64,000 nt of DNA, from positions 806,001 through 870,000 of the forward strand of contig NZ_FRXN01000002.1 of NCBI RefSeq assembly GCF_900148515.1, written 5' to 3'. Of this stretch, positions 39,555-48,965 are shown one piece after another. Origin of the DNA: Algoriphagus zhangzhouensis (GTDB taxonomy: Bacteria > Bacteroidota > Bacteroidia > Cytophagales > Cyclobacteriaceae). The translations under genes and the position numbers were made by a program. The notes beneath the pieces are model-generated. The model saw only the letters and a list, made by a program, of their open reading frames with translations. It did not search any database and had not been told where the DNA came from. Positions within the stretch are counted from its first letter, which is position 1, and each line of letters opens with the position of its first letter.

Positions 39555-42380
39555 CTAATGTGCTTCCAACCAATCATTTCCGATTCCAACTTCCACTTCC
39601 ACTGGCACAGCCATTTTGATAGCGTTGGACATTAATCCGGGAACATTTTTCTTGAGAATATCGACTTCGTCTTTATGTGCATCAAAAACCAATTCATCGT
39701 GTACCTGAAGGATCATTTTGGATTTGAGATTTTCCTTTTTCATCCAGTCATGCACGTGGATCATGGCAACTTTGATCAAGTCTGCAGCAGATCCCTGAAT
39801 TGGGGCATTGATGGCATTTCGCTCAGCAAAACCACGCATGGTCATATTTCGGCTGTTGATATCTCTCAAGTATCTTCTTCTGCCTAAAATAGTCTCCACG
39901 TATTCGTCTTTACGAGCCTTTTCAATTGCTCCATCCATGTACTCTTTCACGGCAGGGAATTCTTTGAAATATGCGTCGATGATTTCCTTGGCTTCAGTTC
40001 TGGAGATAGAAAGTCTCTGGGAAAGCCCAAAAGCAGAAATCCCATATATAATCCCAAAATTGGCTGTTTTGGCCTTTCTTCTCATATCTGAAGTAACTTC
40101 ATCCAAAGGCACCTGGAAAATCTTTGCAGCAGTAGTCGCGTGAATATCACGTCCATTTTTGAAAGCTTCGATCATGGATTCATCACCAGAGAATGCTGCC
40201 ATGATTCGGAGTTCAATCTGGGAATAATCCGCTGCCAAAAGCACGTGATTTTCATCCCTTGGGACAAAAGCTTTTCTAATTTCACGCCCCCTTTCTGTTC
40301 TGATCGGAATATTTTGAAGATTCGGATTGATAGAAGAAAGTCGTCCAGTGGCTGCTACGAATTGGTTATAGGTAGTGTGGATTCTTCCTGTTTTGGAATT
40401 GATCATGGTAGGCAAAGCATCTACATAGGTAGATTTCAACTTGACCATTTGTCTATAATCCAAAATCGCTCGAGCAATCTCATGCTCATTGGCCAATTTG
40501 CTCAAAATCTCTTCTCCCGTGGCATATTGACCGGTTTTGGTCTTTTTAGCTTTGGGATCCAACTTTAGTTTTTCAAACAATACATCTCCCAATTGTTTTG
40601 GGGATGCCAAATTAAAATGAACTCCGGCGATTTCGTAAACGCGTTTTTCAATTTCTTGACTTTCAGTTTCCAAAGCTTTGGAAAGCTCTGCCAAGCTTGC
40701 CGTATCGATTTTCACTCCTTCAAACTCCATGTTAGTCAAGACAGGGATCAAAGGGTTTTCCACTTCATTGAAGAGTTTCTCCAGTTCGTTTTCCTTCAGA
40801 ATTGGATCAAATTTCTCCTTCAGTTGTAAAGTGATATCAGCATCTTCAGAGGCATAGGCTGTTACTTCATCCTCATCGACATCACGCATATTGCCCTGAT
40901 TTTTGCCTTTCTTTCCTATCAATTCTGTGATGGAAACAGGCTTGTAATTCAAGTAATGTTCTGCCAACCAGTCCATACCATGCTTTCCTTCAGGCTCGAT
41001 GAGGTAGTGAGCCAGCATCGTATCGTAGAGAGCTCCTTTGACATTAATCTGATAATTTTTGAGTACCAAAAGATCGTATTTGATATTTTGGCCAATTTTC
41101 AAGATGTTTTCATCTTCGAAAAATGGTCTCAATAATTCCAAGATTTCTTGTGTTTCATGAGCATCGGATGGACATGGAATGTAATAGGCTTCTCCAGTCA
41201 AATAGGCAAAAGACAACCCCACCAATTCAGCCTCCATTGCATTGACAGAAGTTGTTTCGGTATCAAAACAAACTGCCTTCTGGATCATCAGATATTCCAT
41301 CAATTCTTTGATGGCATCCGGACCTTTTACTTTATGGTAATTATGACGATTGGAATCAATTGTTTGAGGAACTATCGGAGCAGAAGTATTGACGGTTTCT
41401 TCCTCAAATTCAATTTCCGGAGCTGAAGTAGTAGTTGCTGTGGCTTCTCCAAATAGACCTAATTGCTCATTTTTCTGGATGACTGCTTTTTTGCCTTCTG
41501 TTTTAAAAATCCTGTTGGAAAGAGTCCTGAATTCTAGCTCTGTAAATATTGCTTTGAGCTTTTCTTCATCAAATCCATCATATCTAAGATCTTCTTCTAC
41601 AAAATCAACCGGGACATCAATTTTGATTGTGGCCAATTCTTTTGAAAGCAATCCTTGTTTGGCAAAGTTCTCCACATTTTCCTTCTGCTTTCCCTTGAGT
41701 TGATCCGTGTTTTTGACCAATTCTTCAATCGTTCCGAACTGTTTCAACAATTTGGTAGCTGTTTTGGCACCGATTCCAGGGATTCCCGGGATATTGTCCA
41801 CTGCATCTCCCATTAGGCCTAAAATATCACGAACCTGATCCACATGCTCAATATCCCATTTGGCACAAACTTCTTTGGGTCCCATGACATCCACTCCATT
41901 TCCCATAAAGGCAGGCTTATATAGGAATATATGATCATCTACAATCTGACCATAATCTTTGTCCGGAGTCATCATGTAGACGGTATAGGATTCTTTTTCG
42001 GCTTTTTTGGCAATCGTACCGATGATATCGTCTGCCTCAAACCCTTTCATTTCTAAAAGAGGAATATTGAATGCTTTGACAATTTCTTTTACCCAAGGAA
42101 TGGAAACAGTAATATCCTCCGGTTGCTCTTGTCGATTGGCTTTGTAGGCCTCAAACTGCTCATGTCTAAAAGTAGGCCCAGGTAAATCAAAAGCTACAGC
42201 AATATGACTGGGCTTTTCCTTTGTCAAAACTTCCAGAAGAGTATTGGTAAAACCGAGCATGACACCGGTATTGAGCCCTTTTGAGTTGATTCTGGGATTT
42301 TTACTAAATGCAAAATGAGCCCTATAAATCAGGGCCATGGCATCTAAAAGGAATAATTTATGAGGTTGACTTTGAGACAT
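39555..42380 (-). CDS. polA: DNA polymerase I
   Basis: The ATG at 42380 starts the conserved HKLFLLDAMALIYRAHFAF; the frame extends 10 codons further but without family similarity. The 941-residue enzyme has the 5'-3' nuclease domain (about 1-290, with the helix-hairpin-helix GIPGIGAKTATKLL), a 3'-5' exonuclease that appears active since its DEDY residues are in view (FDTETTS, NIKYD, YASEDAD), and the polymerase domain from about 560 with ADYSQIELRIMA, RRKAKTANFGIIYG and QVHDELVFD. It fills gaps in repair and removes Okazaki primers. Confidence 0.97.
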   Translation of the reverse strand: MSQSQPHKLFLLDAMALIYRAHFAFSKNPRINSKGLNTGVMLGFTNTLLEVLTKEKPSHIAVAFDLPGPTFRHEQFEAYKANRQEQPEDITVSIPWVKEIVKAFNIPLLEMKGFEADDIIGTIAKKAEKESYTVYMMTPDKDYGQIVDDHIFLYKPAFMGNGVDVMGPKEVCAKWDIEHVDQVRDILGLMGDAVDNIPGIPGIGAKTATKLLKQFGTIEELVKNTDQLKGKQKENVENFAKQGLLSKELATIKIDVPVDFVEEDLRYDGFDEEKLKAIFTELEFRTLSNRIFKTEGKKAVIQKNEQLGLFGEATATTTSAPEIEFEEETVNTSAPIVPQTIDSNRHNYHKVKGPDAIKELMEYLMIQKAVCFDTETTSVNAMEAELVGLSFAYLTGEAYYIPCPSDAHETQEILELLRPFFEDENILKIGQNIKYDLLVLKNYQINVKGALYDTMLAHYLIEPEGKHGMDWLAEHYLNYKPVSITELIGKKGKNQGNMRDVDEDEVTAYASEDADITLQLKEKFDPILKENELEKLFNEVENPLIPVLTNMEFEGVKIDTASLAELSKALETESQEIEKRVYEIAGVHFNLASPKQLGDVLFEKLKLDPKAKKTKTGQYATGEEILSKLANEHEIARAILDYRQMVKLKSTYVDALPTMINSKTGRIHTTYNQFVAATGRLSSINPNLQNIPIRTERGREIRKAFVPRDENHVLLAADYSQIELRIMAAFSGDESMIEAFKNGRDIHATTAAKIFQVPLDEVTSDMRRKAKTANFGIIYGISAFGLSQRLSISRTEAKEIIDAYFKEFPAVKEYMDGAIEKARKDEYVETILGRRRYLRDINSRNMTMRGFAERNAINAPIQGSAADLIKVAMIHVHDWMKKENLKSKMILQVHDELVFDAHKDEVDILKKNVPGLMSNAIKMAVPVEVEVGIGNDWLEAH

Positions 42381-42637
42381 GTTCTTTTTTTTCGGATGAA
42401 AAAAGGCCAATTATTTAGCCTTCCAAGGTACAAAAATACCCTCGGATTGAGGATATAGCTTAGCTTGAATGTTGGGATTCAGAATGATTAATATTGACAT
42501 TTTGATTCTGAAAAATTAAGGCCAGTAGTTATAATAGATCTAATAAATAACTGAAAACTAAATTTTTATAGAATTTTATTGATCATAAGGAAAAAGTTGA
42601 GCATTTTAAAGGAACATTCACATAACCATTAATCTAT

Positions 42638-42958
42638 ATGAAAAAACTTTTAATGATTTTCGCCCTGATGATGTCTGTACAGATGTTGCAGGCTGAGCCT
42701 TTGAATAAAGATTCGAAGAACAATGATAAGAAAGAGGTTAAGCTAACTGAGGAGGAACAAGCCCAGGTAGATGAGATGAAAGCGAGATTGGATGAGATCA
42801 AAGCCATGGATTTCGCCAATATGTCTCGTGAAGAAAAGAAAGAAATTCGTGAAGAGTTGAAAGAAATGAAAGCAGTTGCTAGAGAAGGCGGAAAAGGAAT
42901 TTACCTTTCTGTTGGGGCAATTATTATCATCATTTTGCTTTTGATTTTGATCCTTTAA
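42638..42958 (+). CDS. Small exported helical protein with C-terminal membrane segment
   Basis: The 106-residue product has a signal peptide (to LQA, residue about 19), a highly charged helix of Lys and Glu with heptad spacing (EEEQAQVDEMKARLDEIKAMD, EEKKEIREELKEMKAVARE), and a very hydrophobic C-terminal segment (IIIIILLLILIL). I recognise the general type from Bacteroidota genomes but no named family. The charged helix probably lies in the periplasm and is anchored at its C-terminus. It is monocistronic with its own terminator. Confidence 0.7.
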   Translation: MKKLLMIFALMMSVQMLQAEPLNKDSKNNDKKEVKLTEEEQAQVDEMKARLDEIKAMDFANMSREEKKEIREELKEMKAVAREGGKGIYLSVGAIIIIILLLILIL

Positions 42959-42965
42959 TAAAACA

Positions 42966-42994
42966 AAAGGGGCTTTCGCCCCTTTATTTTTTTT
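42966..42994 (+). terminator. Bidirectional rho-independent terminator
   Basis: AAAGGGGC and GCCCCTTT pair around a TTTC loop, followed by ATTTTTTTT on the plus strand. It closes the small helical protein gene and, read from the other side, the isomerase-like gene. Confidence 0.9.
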
Positions 42995-43002
42995 CTAGTT
43001 TT

Positions 43003-43977
43003 TTACAAGCATTTCTCCGGCAAGCCTGTCAGGAAGTTATAGCTTTTCACTAGGGTCTCTTTTGGGGTAGTGGTCATGTCTTTTTCAACAAAGAAATGCT
43101 TGGCTCCTGACTTTTGAGCTTGATCCACTATCGCACAAATATCCAAAACTCCGTCTCCGGCATCAGCTAGATAAGAAAACATGCCAAAAATCTCAGACAT
43201 ATCCTCCCCACCATTTGCAAAGGTTTTGATTTCAGTCATGTCCTTGATATGAAATAATTCAAACCTACCTGGATTATTTTTCAGATATCCGAGAATATCC
43301 GCTCCTGCAGCTGTAAACCAAAAAATATCCATTTCCATTTTCACCAAGTCAGGGTCTGTTTCATCCAGCATCAATTGAAATGGGATTTTTCCTTCTAGCT
43401 CTCGATGGCCATATCCATGATTATGATAGTGGAATGTGAGTCCTCTTTTTTTTGCCGCCTCCCCAACTTTGTTGAATTCCTCAGCCATCTTTTTATATCC
43501 ATCCAAGTTGGGTCTCAATTCTTGGGGAATCATTGCAATTCCGATTTCTTTGGCTCCTGTAATATGCGCTGATTCCGCTATTTGATCCATTCTTTTGGTC
43601 AATGTTTCCCAGTCTAAATGCATGGAAGTTGCTTGGAGACCTAGATCATCCATGATGGTTTTAATTTCATGGTCACTTCTTCCAAAAAAACCACTTCCTT
43701 TTATGCCTAGGGAGCCTGCCATTTGATTAAAGCTCGTTTTGGCAGAATCAGTACTGAAATCAAATGGACCAAAAAACTCTAATTCTTTGTATCCAACTTC
43801 GGCGATGAGCTTTAATGTTCCAAGAAAGTCTTCACCTAGGGTTTGTGGTAGAGTGAATAATCCTAGTCCAACGTTTTGAATAGCCTTTTTCGGTTGGGAG
43901 GCAAGAGAAAGGTTTGGTGCTAAGAGTCCACCAGCCATTGCCATGGAGGATTTCTCCAAAAATGATCGTCTATTCAT
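43003..43977 (-). CDS. Sugar phosphate isomerase/epimerase-like TIM-barrel protein, Tat-exported
   Basis: The 324-residue protein has a twin-arginine signal (RRSFLEKSS followed by a Gly/Ala/Leu helix) and a xylose isomerase-like TIM barrel: YKELEFFGPFDF, HLDWETL, FHYHNHGYGHRE, EMDIFWFTAAGAD, HIKDM and FVEKDMT carry the Glu, His and Asp residues expected for the metal site. Exported members of this family in Bacteroidota are annotated as sugar phosphate isomerases but act on unknown sugars or inositols, often in 3-keto sugar metabolism. It is followed by a shared terminator. Confidence 0.87.
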   Translation of the reverse strand: MNRRSFLEKSSMAMAGGLLAPNLSLASQPKKAIQNVGLGLFTLPQTLGEDFLGTLKLIAEVGYKELEFFGPFDFSTDSAKTSFNQMAGSLGIKGSGFFGRSDHEIKTIMDDLGLQATSMHLDWETLTKRMDQIAESAHITGAKEIGIAMIPQELRPNLDGYKKMAEEFNKVGEAAKKRGLTFHYHNHGYGHRELEGKIPFQLMLDETDPDLVKMEMDIFWFTAAGADILGYLKNNPGRFELFHIKDMTEIKTFANGGEDMSEIFGMFSYLADAGDGVLDICAIVDQAQKSGAKHFFVEKDMTTTPKETLVKSYNFLTGLPEKCL

Positions 43978-44057
43978 AAGGGTTTATTGTTTCTTTAAGA
44001 TACAATAAAAACCTTATTTCTTAATTAATTAGGTAGGAATCTCAAATGAAAATTCAT

Positions 44058-44498
44058 TTACTCTATTTCATTTTCCTCCAAATAGGATTTTACCTGAAGA
44101 GCTCTAAGGAAAACAATAGTCAAAGGGATCAACCAGAAAATTTCATTGAAAAACAAATGGAAGGCAGTCCTTTTGTTCCAAGTCAAGTCTGGTAAAAAGC
44201 CTAAAGCAAACCAACATGCGAGGATTATTTTTCCCGTGATTCCAGCGATTATTAGATAAACCCAAGTCACAGGGTAAAATGCTGAAATGAAAATAATAAA
44301 GCCGAAAATCAACCCAATGGACCCATACCAATTGGTTGGAAGTCCTTCAATCACTCCTGAGTCCATAGCAAACCAACTCATCAAAGCTGGACCAAACCAT
44401 TTGAAAAAAGCCGACCAAGCAACGGTATACATGCCTGCAAGCAGAAGCATGCCTCTAAAATGCATTGGAAAAATAGGAAAGGCTGGTTTTTGATCCAT
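44058..44498 (-). CDS. Four-helix membrane protein of unknown function
   Basis: The 146-residue product has four hydrophobic segments (about 14-32, 55-75, 77-98, 115-134) and many Trp and Phe residues; the N-terminus is short and polar (MDQKPAFPIFPMHF). I do not recognise the family. It lies alone between a Tat-exported isomerase-like gene on the same strand (80-base gap) and the divergent amidase gene. Confidence 0.6.
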   Translation of the reverse strand: MDQKPAFPIFPMHFRGMLLLAGMYTVAWSAFFKWFGPALMSWFAMDSGVIEGLPTNWYGSIGLIFGFIIFISAFYPVTWVYLIIAGITGKIILACWFALGFLPDLTWNKRTAFHLFFNEIFWLIPLTIVFLRALQVKSYLEENEIE

Positions 44499-44572
44499 GG
44501 GTGGTTTGATTTTGAACTGCTAAATAAACACCTTAGGCTGGTGTTTGTTAATGCCTAATACAAATCTAAGAT

Positions 44573-46249
44573 ATGGAAAGAAAAAACCGCCTACGTTCCG
44601 CCTCCTTTATCGCCCTTGGAGCTGCTTCTTGTTTGGCTTTGGGATTCACATTTGGAAAAATAGCTGGAGAAATTACTCCTCAGTCAATAGATGGAGCCTC
44701 AGATTTGATTGGTTTGACTTTTTCCCCTGCGGAAAAGGACAGCATGATCAATACCCTCAAAAACCAACTCAATAATATTGAGAGTTCCAGAAAGGTTGAA
44801 TTGGATAATTCGATAGCGCCTTCTTTAGTTTTTAATCCTTTGCCACAAGGCTTTCACCCTTCTACAGAGCAAATGCCATTGAATTGGGGATTGGAAAAAG
44901 CTATTGAACTACCTGCCAGCGATGTGGACATTGCTTATTCACCTGTCCATCAATTAGCTGTTTTGATCAAAAGTAAAAAGCTTAGTAGTGAGCGATTGAC
45001 AAAGATCTATTTGGACCGGATCAAAGCTCACTCTGATACGCTTCAGTGCCTGATTACTTTAATGGAGGATTCTGCCTTGGAAAAGGCTCGTGAAATGGAT
45101 GCAGAGTTAGCTGCTGGAAAATATCGAGGTCCTTTGCATGGAATTCCTTATGGTATTAAAGATTTGTTGGCTGTAAAAGGGACAAAAACCACCTGGGGAG
45201 CAATGCCATACAAGGATCAAAAAATTGAAGAAACCGCTGAGATAGTTACCAAATTGAATGATGCCGGTGCTGTTTTGGTTGGAAAATTCACTTTAGGAGC
45301 TTTGGCTATGGGAGATGTGTGGTATGGTGGAGTGACCAAGAATCCTTGGAATCTAAAACAAGGTTCTAGTGGGTCTTCTGCAGGATCCGCTTCTGCGGTG
45401 AGCGCCGGATTGGTGCCTTTTGCTATCGGAACAGAGACTTTGGGGTCCATTGTCTCACCTTCAACTCGGAATGGAGTAACGGGTCTGAGGCCTACATACG
45501 GTCGAGTGAGTAAGCATGGGGCCATGGCTTTGAGCTGGTCCATGGATAAAATTGGTCCAATTTCCAGATCTGCCTTGGATAATGGAATCATCCTATCTGT
45601 GATCAATGGAAAAGATGAAAAAGATGCAAGTTCCATTGCAGCGGCATTTAATTATGACGCGAACCAGGATCCCAAAAAGCTAAAAGTAGGTTATTTCAAA
45701 CCATTTTTTGAGACTGAACGAACTTCTGAAAATGATAAAAAGGTTTTGGAAGAATTAATAGGCCTAGGGATTGAATTGCATCCTTTGGAGCTGAAGACAT
45801 CCGTTCAGGCTGGTCCAATTGTGATGATGCTGATGGTGGAAGGAGCTGCTGCTTTTGACAATTTGACTCGATTGGGTTGGGATGATCAATTGGTAGCTCA
45901 GCATAAAAATGCCTGGCCAAATTTGTTTAGAGCAGCTCGATTTATTCCTGCTGTAGAATATGTGAATTTAAGCCGTCAGAGAACTCTTTTGATACAGGAA
46001 ATGCATGAATTGATGAAAGATTATGATGTCGTGGTGACTCCTTCATTTGGTGGGCCCCAGCTTCAAATAACCAATTTGACTGGACACCCAGCTTTGTGTA
46101 TTCCTAATGGATTTAATGACAATGGAAGCCCTACCTCAATTACCCTTTTGGGTAATCTTTTCGAAGAGGATAAGTTGGTTTTGCTAGGAAATTATCTTCA
46201 GAAGAATACCGATTGGCAGGCAAAAAGACCTCCTCTTTTCAATCGATAA
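44573..46249 (+). CDS. Amidase of the amidase-signature family, exported
   Basis: This 558-residue enzyme has a basic start and a hydrophobic helix (about 10-28), suggesting export or anchoring. The amidase signature follows: catalytic Lys in GIPYGIKDLLAVKG (about 198), and the Gly/Ser stretch QGSSGSSAGSASAVSAG with the cis-Ser and nucleophile Ser in GTETLGSIVSPS (about 267-292). It resembles GatA in the core, but no GatB/GatC lie nearby and the N-terminal 100 residues are extra, so it is not the tRNA amidotransferase subunit. Substrate unknown; periplasmic peptide-like amides are possible. Confidence 0.88.
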   Translation: MERKNRLRSASFIALGAASCLALGFTFGKIAGEITPQSIDGASDLIGLTFSPAEKDSMINTLKNQLNNIESSRKVELDNSIAPSLVFNPLPQGFHPSTEQMPLNWGLEKAIELPASDVDIAYSPVHQLAVLIKSKKLSSERLTKIYLDRIKAHSDTLQCLITLMEDSALEKAREMDAELAAGKYRGPLHGIPYGIKDLLAVKGTKTTWGAMPYKDQKIEETAEIVTKLNDAGAVLVGKFTLGALAMGDVWYGGVTKNPWNLKQGSSGSSAGSASAVSAGLVPFAIGTETLGSIVSPSTRNGVTGLRPTYGRVSKHGAMALSWSMDKIGPISRSALDNGIILSVINGKDEKDASSIAAAFNYDANQDPKKLKVGYFKPFFETERTSENDKKVLEELIGLGIELHPLELKTSVQAGPIVMMLMVEGAAAFDNLTRLGWDDQLVAQHKNAWPNLFRAARFIPAVEYVNLSRQRTLLIQEMHELMKDYDVVVTPSFGGPQLQITNLTGHPALCIPNGFNDNGSPTSITLLGNLFEEDKLVLLGNYLQKNTDWQAKRPPLFNR

Positions 46250-46260
46250 ATTGGAATAAA

Positions 46261-46292
46261 AAAAGGCCTCAGAAATTAATCTGAGGCCTTTT
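46261..46292. terminator. Bidirectional rho-independent terminator
   Basis: AAAAGGCCTCAG and CTGAGGCCTTTT form a 12-bp stem with an 8-base AT loop and T-runs on both sides. It separates the convergent amidase and lipoprotein genes. Confidence 0.92.
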
Positions 46293-46293
46293 T

Positions 46294-46857
46294 TTATTTT
46301 ACAGCACCCTGGATTTTCATGTTGTTTGGTTTGAGAAACCAAATCTTCTGCGTGCTTTCTATTTCGAAGTGATCAATTCTATCTTCTCTGTTGTTCATGT
46401 AGATTCCTCCATTTATAAATGAAGTATAAAACATACTTTCACTGGAGCCTTTGAAGGTGACCCATATTGGTCTATCATCCACTATTCTCACTATGATTTC
46501 TTTGATTGTAGTCTTCGCTCCCGGCTTAGCCCTATGAATCAACATATCTTTTTGCAGTTCAGTAGTGTATGAATCAATCAAAGAAGGTTTGTTGATGTCT
46601 GCTTCAAAGAAAGCTCCCAATTCATCCTTCCATTGATCAGATGTGAATGTTTTCTCAGAGATTTCTTGAACCCCGTTGACTCTCGAGGTTAAAGTAACTG
46701 TTTTACCGTCTAGCTTTGGTATCTCTTGCTCTACAAGACCTTTCAGGTCATAGTAAGGTAGGACATCCATTTCTCCAGATGATTCTCCAGAAATGTTCGT
46801 ACAGGAACTTAGGACTCCAATGAGAAGAAATAAAACTGCTACTAATTTTATCCTCAT
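46294..46857 (-). CDS. Lipoprotein of unknown function downstream of gpmI
   Basis: The 187-residue product has lipobox VLSSC (Cys19) followed by TNISGESSGEMD. The mature part is mixed alpha/beta (YYDLKGLVEQEI, TVTLTSRVNG, SMFYTSFINGGIYMNNREDRIDHFEI) and ends in NNMKIQGAVK. No known domain was recognised. The start overlaps the gpmI stop by 4 bases (ATGA), so it is translated with phosphoglycerate mutase, a pairing probably reflecting co-transcription rather than shared function. Confidence 0.75.
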   Translation of the reverse strand: MRIKLVAVLFLLIGVLSSCTNISGESSGEMDVLPYYDLKGLVEQEIPKLDGKTVTLTSRVNGVQEISEKTFTSDQWKDELGAFFEADINKPSLIDSYTTELQKDMLIHRAKPGAKTTIKEIIVRIVDDRPIWVTFKGSSESMFYTSFINGGIYMNNREDRIDHFEIESTQKIWFLKPNNMKIQGAVK

Positions 46858-48380
46858 TCTTTGATCAAGATATCACCTGTCATTTCAGCAGGCTTTTCAA
46901 TTCCCATTAGTTTCAAAATAGTCGGTGCCAAATCACCTAACTTGCCATCGTTTACTTGAATCTGATCTTTATTATCGACCATTATGAATGGGACCAAATT
47001 CGTTGTATGGGCTGTGTTTGGAGTACCATCTTCATTGATCATCATGTCACTGTTTCCGTGATCAGCTATTACAATGATGGTATACTCGTTATCCAAAGCA
47101 GAAGTGATTACGTTGTTGGCACATTCGTCCACTGCTTCACAAGCTTTTACAGCAGCATCAAAATCTCCCGTATGACCCACCATGTCGGCATTTGCAAAGT
47201 TTAGACAAATGAAATCAGCACTTTTCTTCTTCAATTCTGTATTGATTTTAGAAGCGATTTCATAAGCACTCATCTCTGGCTTCAGATCATAAGTTGCCAC
47301 TTTTGGAGAAGGGCACAAGATTCTGCTTTCCCCTTCGAATTCTTTCTCTCGACCACCGGAGAAGAAGAAAGTAACGTGAGGATACTTCTCAGTTTCAGCG
47401 ATTCTGATTTGCTTTTTGCCTGCACTTTCCAAGACCTGACCAAGGGTGTTGTTCAAGTTGTCTTTTTCAAAAAGCACTTTGACATTCTGGAAAGTCTCAT
47501 CATAGTTAGTGAAAGTGATGTAGTCCAAATCCAGTTTCTTCATGTGATAATCTTCAAAATCACGCTGAGTCAAAACTTGAGTGATTTCTCTACCACGGTC
47601 CGTTCTAAAGTTGAAACAGATTACCAAGTCACCTTCTTCGATTTTAGCCAAAGGCTGATTATCCGCGCCCACATGGATGATTGGGCGGATAAATTCGTCA
47701 GTAACATTGTTGTCGTAAGATTTTTTGATGGAAGCTAGAATGTCCTTTGACTTTTCTCCTTCTCCTTTGACCATTGCATCATAAGCCAACTTCACCCTTT
47801 CCCATCTATTATCACGATCCATGGCATAATATCTACCAACTACGGTAGCGATTTGGCCAGTGGAGTTTTCAAGATATTGCTGCAAGTCTTCCAAATACTT
47901 GATACCACCTTTTGGATCGGTATCACGACCATCTGTAAATGCATGAATATAGGCTTGATCCAAGCCATTGAATTTGGCTGCATCACAAAGACCTTTCAAA
48001 TGATTAATATGAGCATGAACTCCTCCATCAGAAACCAATCCGATGAAATGGGCTTTCTTTCCGCTAGCTTTCACCTTTGCAAAGGCTTCTTTCAATACCG
48101 GATGCTCATTCAATTCTCCATTGGCTACTGCCTGGTTGATTTTCACTAAATCCTGATAAACAATTCGTCCGGCACCGATATTCATATGCCCCACTTCAGA
48201 ATTTCCCATTTGACCAGCCGGTAGACCTACTGCTAAACCAGAAGCTTCCAGTTTTGCATGAGGGTACTTTGTATATAGGCTATCTACAAATGGAGTCTTG
48301 GCTTTGTCGATGGCAGAAACTGCAGGGTTGGTTGCGATACCCCAACCATCGAGAATCATTAAAAGTACTTTCTTTTCCAT
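46854..48380 (-). CDS. gpmI: 2,3-bisphosphoglycerate-independent phosphoglycerate mutase
   Basis: The 508-residue enzyme interconverts 3- and 2-phosphoglycerate using two Mn2+ ions. It begins LLMILDGWGI (first metal Asp), has the phosphoserine nucleophile in GQMGNSEVGHMNIGAGRIVYQDL (Ser about 61), the insertion domain with HAFTDGRDTDPKGG, and the C-terminal metal site NFANADMVGHTG and VIADHGNSDMM. Length is typical. It is divergent from the DUF4783 gene, with 136 bases between. Confidence 0.97.
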   Translation of the reverse strand: MEKKVLLMILDGWGIATNPAVSAIDKAKTPFVDSLYTKYPHAKLEASGLAVGLPAGQMGNSEVGHMNIGAGRIVYQDLVKINQAVANGELNEHPVLKEAFAKVKASGKKAHFIGLVSDGGVHAHINHLKGLCDAAKFNGLDQAYIHAFTDGRDTDPKGGIKYLEDLQQYLENSTGQIATVVGRYYAMDRDNRWERVKLAYDAMVKGEGEKSKDILASIKKSYDNNVTDEFIRPIIHVGADNQPLAKIEEGDLVICFNFRTDRGREITQVLTQRDFEDYHMKKLDLDYITFTNYDETFQNVKVLFEKDNLNNTLGQVLESAGKKQIRIAETEKYPHVTFFFSGGREKEFEGESRILCPSPKVATYDLKPEMSAYEIASKINTELKKKSADFICLNFANADMVGHTGDFDAAVKACEAVDECANNVITSALDNEYTIIVIADHGNSDMMINEDGTPNTAHTTNLVPFIMVDNKDQIQVNDGKLGDLAPTILKLMGIEKPAEMTGDILIKE

Positions 48381-48516
48381 GTGGCAAATATATTATTTTT
48401 CTATCCATTCTAACCCGATTCTTGATGCGGGTAGTTCATTTGACTTAGCAAGAATAATTCCTAAAAATGAATTTTCGATCATTGATTTTGGCTTAGTATT
48501 TGCCAAATGAGGGTTA

Positions 48517-48912
48517 ATGTTTCTAAACCAACTCATATTATCCTTTTTACTTTGGATTGCAGTACCCTTGGAAAGTCCAGAAATGGAAAAGTCCATCGAT
48601 CCAGTAGTGATAGCAATTGACAGTGGCTCAAGCTCTGAGTTGGCAAGATACTTTGATTCCAGCATATCTCTGAATATCAACGGTCAACAAGGGGATTATT
48701 CTAAAAGTCAAGCTGAATTAGTTGTGAAAGATTTTTTCAAAAAGAATCCTCCGATGAGTTTTTCCTTGGTTTTCAAAAGCGAAAATAACCCAAGTACCAG
48801 CTCTTATATCGGAGAATATTCTAGTGGACGGGGAAATTTCAAAGTCTTTATCAAAGCCAATCAAAATGGCTCCGATATGAAAGTTTATAGCTTGGAGTTT
48901 GTAAAAGCCTGA
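48517..48912 (+). CDS. DUF4783 family exported protein
   Basis: The 131-residue product has a short signal (MFLNQLILSFLLWIAVPLE) and a cystatin/NTF2-like domain: VVIAIDSGSSSELARYFDSSISLNING, then SQAELVVKDFFKKNPPMSFSLVFKS and YSSGRGNFKVFIKANQ, ending in VYSLEFVKA. This is the DUF4783 pattern found across Bacteroidota, where it often precedes nadC as it does here (gap 53 bases). Function unknown. Confidence 0.82.
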   Translation: MFLNQLILSFLLWIAVPLESPEMEKSIDPVVIAIDSGSSSELARYFDSSISLNINGQQGDYSKSQAELVVKDFFKKNPPMSFSLVFKSENNPSTSSYIGEYSSGRGNFKVFIKANQNGSDMKVYSLEFVKA

Positions 48913-48965
48913 TCAATTTTTAGAAAAAGGCCACCCATCCAAGTCAATATGCCTATTTTTGCGGC

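Noticed and set aside
44573..46249. Amidase as GatA of the tRNA-dependent amidotransferase
   Set aside because: It has an N-terminal export segment, is about 70 residues longer than GatA, and lacks gatB and gatC nearby.
48954..48961. TATTTTTG element 5 bases before nadC
   Set aside because: It matches the -7 form but no TTG lies about 19 bases upstream, and it is too close to the ATG for a normal leader.
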